Origin: Hyphomicrobium_A sp035517115
GTDB taxonomy: Bacteria; Pseudomonadota; Alphaproteobacteria; Rhizobiales; Hyphomicrobiaceae
Length of the DNA stretch: 7,088 bases
Reading direction: 5' to 3'
Assembly: GCA_035517115.1 (NCBI GenBank)
Contig: DATIZL010000100.1
Span: 1 to 7,088, forward strand
Shown: positions 5,740 to 7,088 of the stretch, piece by piece
Layout of the letters: every line of letters starts with the position of its first letter
Numbering within the stretch: position 1 is the stretch's first letter
Notes under the pieces: model-generated
Told to the model about the DNA's origin: nothing
The model's database searches: none
What the model saw: the letters and a program-made list of their open reading frames with translations, nothing else
Made by a program: the position numbers and the translations under genes

Positions 5740-6696
5740 TTAGCCGCGCGGTGCCGCCGCGCGCCGCAGCCGGTCGTTGATGGCTTCGCCCAATCCCTGC
5801 TCCGGGATTGGCATCACCGCGATCGTATCGACGCCGGTCGCATCGAGCGCGCGCAGGGCGGCGAAGAGATTGGCTGCCGCCTCGATAAGATCGCCACTGG
5901 GGCTGAGATTGATTGCCCGCGGGCCGTCCCCCGGGGCCTTGGGCCCGAACGCCAGCAGCGCCTCGCCTGCGTTTGCGCTGGCCGCGCCGAGCCGCAGCCG
6001 CGCGCGCGGGGCATAGTGTGATTGGAGCTGGCCGGGAGAGCTCGGCTTCTCCGCAGAGGTGCCCCGTCGCCGCAGCGGCTGGCCGAGCACTGCCTCGATG
6101 GTCTCGGCGGTGACGGCGCCGGGCCGCAGCAACACCGGCTCGTCTCCCCGCGCGTCGATGACGGTCGATTCCAGCCCGTGCGCCGTCGGTCCGCCGTCGA
6201 GGATCAACGCGATACCGTCGCCGAAGTCCGCGTAGACGTGCTCGGCCCGCGTCGGGCTCAAGTGGCCGGAGCGGTTGGCCGATGGCGCGGCGAGCGGTGA
6301 GCCGGCCGCGCGCAGGAGCGCTTGCGCCACCGGGTGATCGGGGACGCGCACGGCGACGCTGTCGAGGCCGGCGCTGACGAGCTCGGACATGGATGAGCCC
6401 ACGCGCCGGGCGAGCACCAGCGTCAGCGGCCCGGGCCAGAACGCCGCGGTGAGACGGTGCGCGAGCGGGGTCATCTCCGCGTGCTCGCCGGCCTTGGCGG
6501 CATCGGCGAAATGCACGATCAGCGGGTTGAAGCGCGGGCGACGCTTGGCTGCGAAAATCGCCGCCACCGTGCGGCCGTTAGTGGCATCGCCGCCGAGGCC
6601 ATAGACGGTCTCGGTGGGGAAGGCGACGAGCTTGCCCTCGCGCAGCAGCGCCGCCGCCTTGGCGATCGCCTCCTCCGTTGCCTTCACAATGGGCAT
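5740..6696 (-). CDS. L-threonylcarbamoyladenylate synthase (YrdC-Sua5 type)
   Basis: This cytoplasmic enzyme makes threonylcarbamoyl-AMP from threonine, bicarbonate and ATP, the first step in forming t6A37 in tRNAs that read ANN codons. The 318-residue length and two-domain build are those of the long Sua5 form, not the short TsaC form. The YrdC domain (about 9-200) has VAFPTETVYGLGGDA (24-38), AAKRRPRFNPLIVH (49-62), FWPGPLTLVL (86-95), VAVRVPDH (114-121) and SPLAAPSANRSG (133-144). The linker SPGQLQSHYAP (220-230) corresponds to the family's loop that closes the active site. The Sua5 domain (about 231-318) ends in AINDRLRRAA. The ATG at 6696 starts the domain normally; AAGGA lies 11 bases upstream, a rather long gap. 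The frame is open upstream to 6969, but that part has no family similarity and overlaps the divergent gene. The rest of the t6A pathway is not in the window. Confidence 0.95.
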   Translation of the reverse strand: MPIVKATEEAIAKAAALLREGKLVAFPTETVYGLGGDATNGRTVAAIFAAKRRPRFNPLIVHFADAAKAGEHAEMTPLAHRLTAAFWPGPLTLVLARRVGSSMSELVSAGLDSVAVRVPDHPVAQALLRAAGSPLAAPSANRSGHLSPTRAEHVYADFGDGIALILDGGPTAHGLESTVIDARGDEPVLLRPGAVTAETIEAVLGQPLRRRGTSAEKPSSPGQLQSHYAPRARLRLGAASANAGEALLAFGPKAPGDGPRAINLSPSGDLIEAAANLFAALRALDATGVDTIAVMPIPEQGLGEAINDRLRRAAAPRG

Positions 6697-6741
6697 CGCG
6701 CCGCTAATCCTTGTGCCTTGAGCCTTGGATTTGTCCGGCTT

Positions 6742-6771
6742 CCCATAGCCGAGCTGGCTGAATTCTGTCCA
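6742..6771 (-). promoter_or_regulatory. Candidate promoter for the threonylcarbamoyladenylate synthase gene
   Basis: On the minus strand TGGACA (6771-6766) matches the -35 consensus at five of six bases, and TATGGG (6747-6742) is a weaker -10 box, 18 bases away. Transcription starting near 6735 would leave a leader of about 40 bases. The -35 box lies inside the spacer of the opposing promoter candidate, so the two may compete. Confidence 0.35.
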
Positions 6772-6786
6772 AACAGTGTGTATAGG
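6758..6786 (+). promoter_or_regulatory. Candidate promoter for the signal-peptide protein gene
   Basis: CTGAAT (6758-6763) and TATAGG (6781-6786) are separated by 17 bases, with a start site expected near 6793, about 20 bases before the ATG at 6813. The spacer holds a small inverted repeat, CTGTccaaACAG (6765-6776), which could bind a regulator. This rests on motif matching alone. Confidence 0.35.
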
Positions 6787-6812
6787 CTTGCCTTGAAGAG
6801 CGGGAGCCGACG

Positions 6813-7088
6813 ATGGACTTTGCCTGGGCGATCGGTCATGCGGTGATGCGCGGCACGGCAGCAGCGCTGCTGCTGGCGTCGGCCGCGCCAGCGGCGCAGG
6901 CGAACTGGCTGGCAAGGCTCGCGCGAGACGCGGGCGATGCGGGCGCTGAGGCGACACGCTTTGAGGCAATCGGGCTAGAGCGTGCTGCGGCCTACATCGA
7001 GCGCCTGCCCGTGACCGCGAAGGGCGCAGTGCTGGCGGCCCATGCCACCCCCGAGCGACACTGGAAGTTCGTCAACCGCGAGGGCGAG
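6813..7088 (+). CDS. Hypothetical exported protein, 3' end outside window
   Basis: Ninety-two codons are visible before the edge. The ATG at 6813 follows GGGAG with a six-base gap. Residues 1-28 look like a signal peptide: MDFAWAIGHAVMRGTAAALL followed by LASAAPAAQA, with likely cleavage after AQA. The mature part begins NWLARLARDAGDAGAEATRF and continues with AAAYIERLPVTAKGAVLAAH and ATPERHWKFVNREGE, an Ala-rich, probably helical stretch leading into a possible repeat or binding domain that the window cuts off. I do not recognise the family. G/C third-position use is strong throughout, which supports a real gene. It is divergent from the tRNA-modification gene with 116 bases between the starts. 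Confidence 0.75.
   Translation, partial: MDFAWAIGHAVMRGTAAALLLASAAPAAQANWLARLARDAGDAGAEATRFEAIGLERAAAYIERLPVTAKGAVLAAHATPERHWKFVNREGE

Noticed and set aside
6697..6969. N-terminal extension of the threonylcarbamoyladenylate synthase to 6969
   Set aside because: It overlaps the divergent exported-protein gene, is Pro/Arg-rich without similarity to the family, and the YrdC domain is complete from 6696.

Overview
The window is a compact, GC-rich stretch of bacterial chromosome (GC roughly two thirds by eye, strong G/C preference at third codon positions). It most resembles an alphaproteobacterium of the order Hyphomicrobiales (Rhizobiales). The best taxonomic pointer is a TIGR02301-type periplasmic protein at 2801-3193, a family I know mainly from that order. 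The L,D-transpeptidase, the SRAP protein and the fused YrdC-Sua5 protein are of types common there. I see no tRNA, rRNA, CRISPR array, insertion sequence, phage gene or attachment site, and no gene-free stretch longer than about 170 bases.

Layout from left to right. A minus-strand L,D-transpeptidase (1-849) runs off the left edge and carries an apparent one-base frameshift near its 3' end. Upstream of it on the same strand is a membrane-anchored hypothetical protein (934-1563). A LysE/RhtB-type exporter (1714-2379, plus) runs divergently from that gene and converges on an 81-residue hypothetical gene (2389-2634, minus). The TIGR02301 gene (2801-3193, minus) ends in a hairpin with a T-tract. 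Divergent from it is an SRAP/YedK-type abasic-site DNA-protein crosslinking protein (3302-3985, plus). This converges, with a 5-base gap, on an FAD-linked 2-hydroxyacid dehydrogenase of the D-2-hydroxyglutarate/D-lactate class (3991-5430, minus). Divergent from the dehydrogenase is a 51-codon GTG-start gene for a small membrane protein (5569-5724, plus). It converges on the tRNA t6A synthesis enzyme L-threonylcarbamoyladenylate synthase (5740-6696, minus). A signal-peptide-bearing hypothetical protein (from 6813, plus) runs off the right edge.

The genes are mostly single transcription units in alternating orientation, not one operon. The window combines unrelated housekeeping roles: envelope cross-linking, small-molecule export, DNA damage protection, 2-hydroxyacid oxidation and tRNA modification. 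Three convergent pairs have gaps of only 5 to 15 bases, and four short divergent regions hold the likely promoters.

I do not find evidence for an undescribed multi-gene system. The points worth a second look are the frameshift in the L,D-transpeptidase, the small membrane protein gene, a perfect palindrome between the TIGR02301 and SRAP genes, a patch of unusual codon use inside the SRAP gene, and several lineage-type hypothetical proteins.
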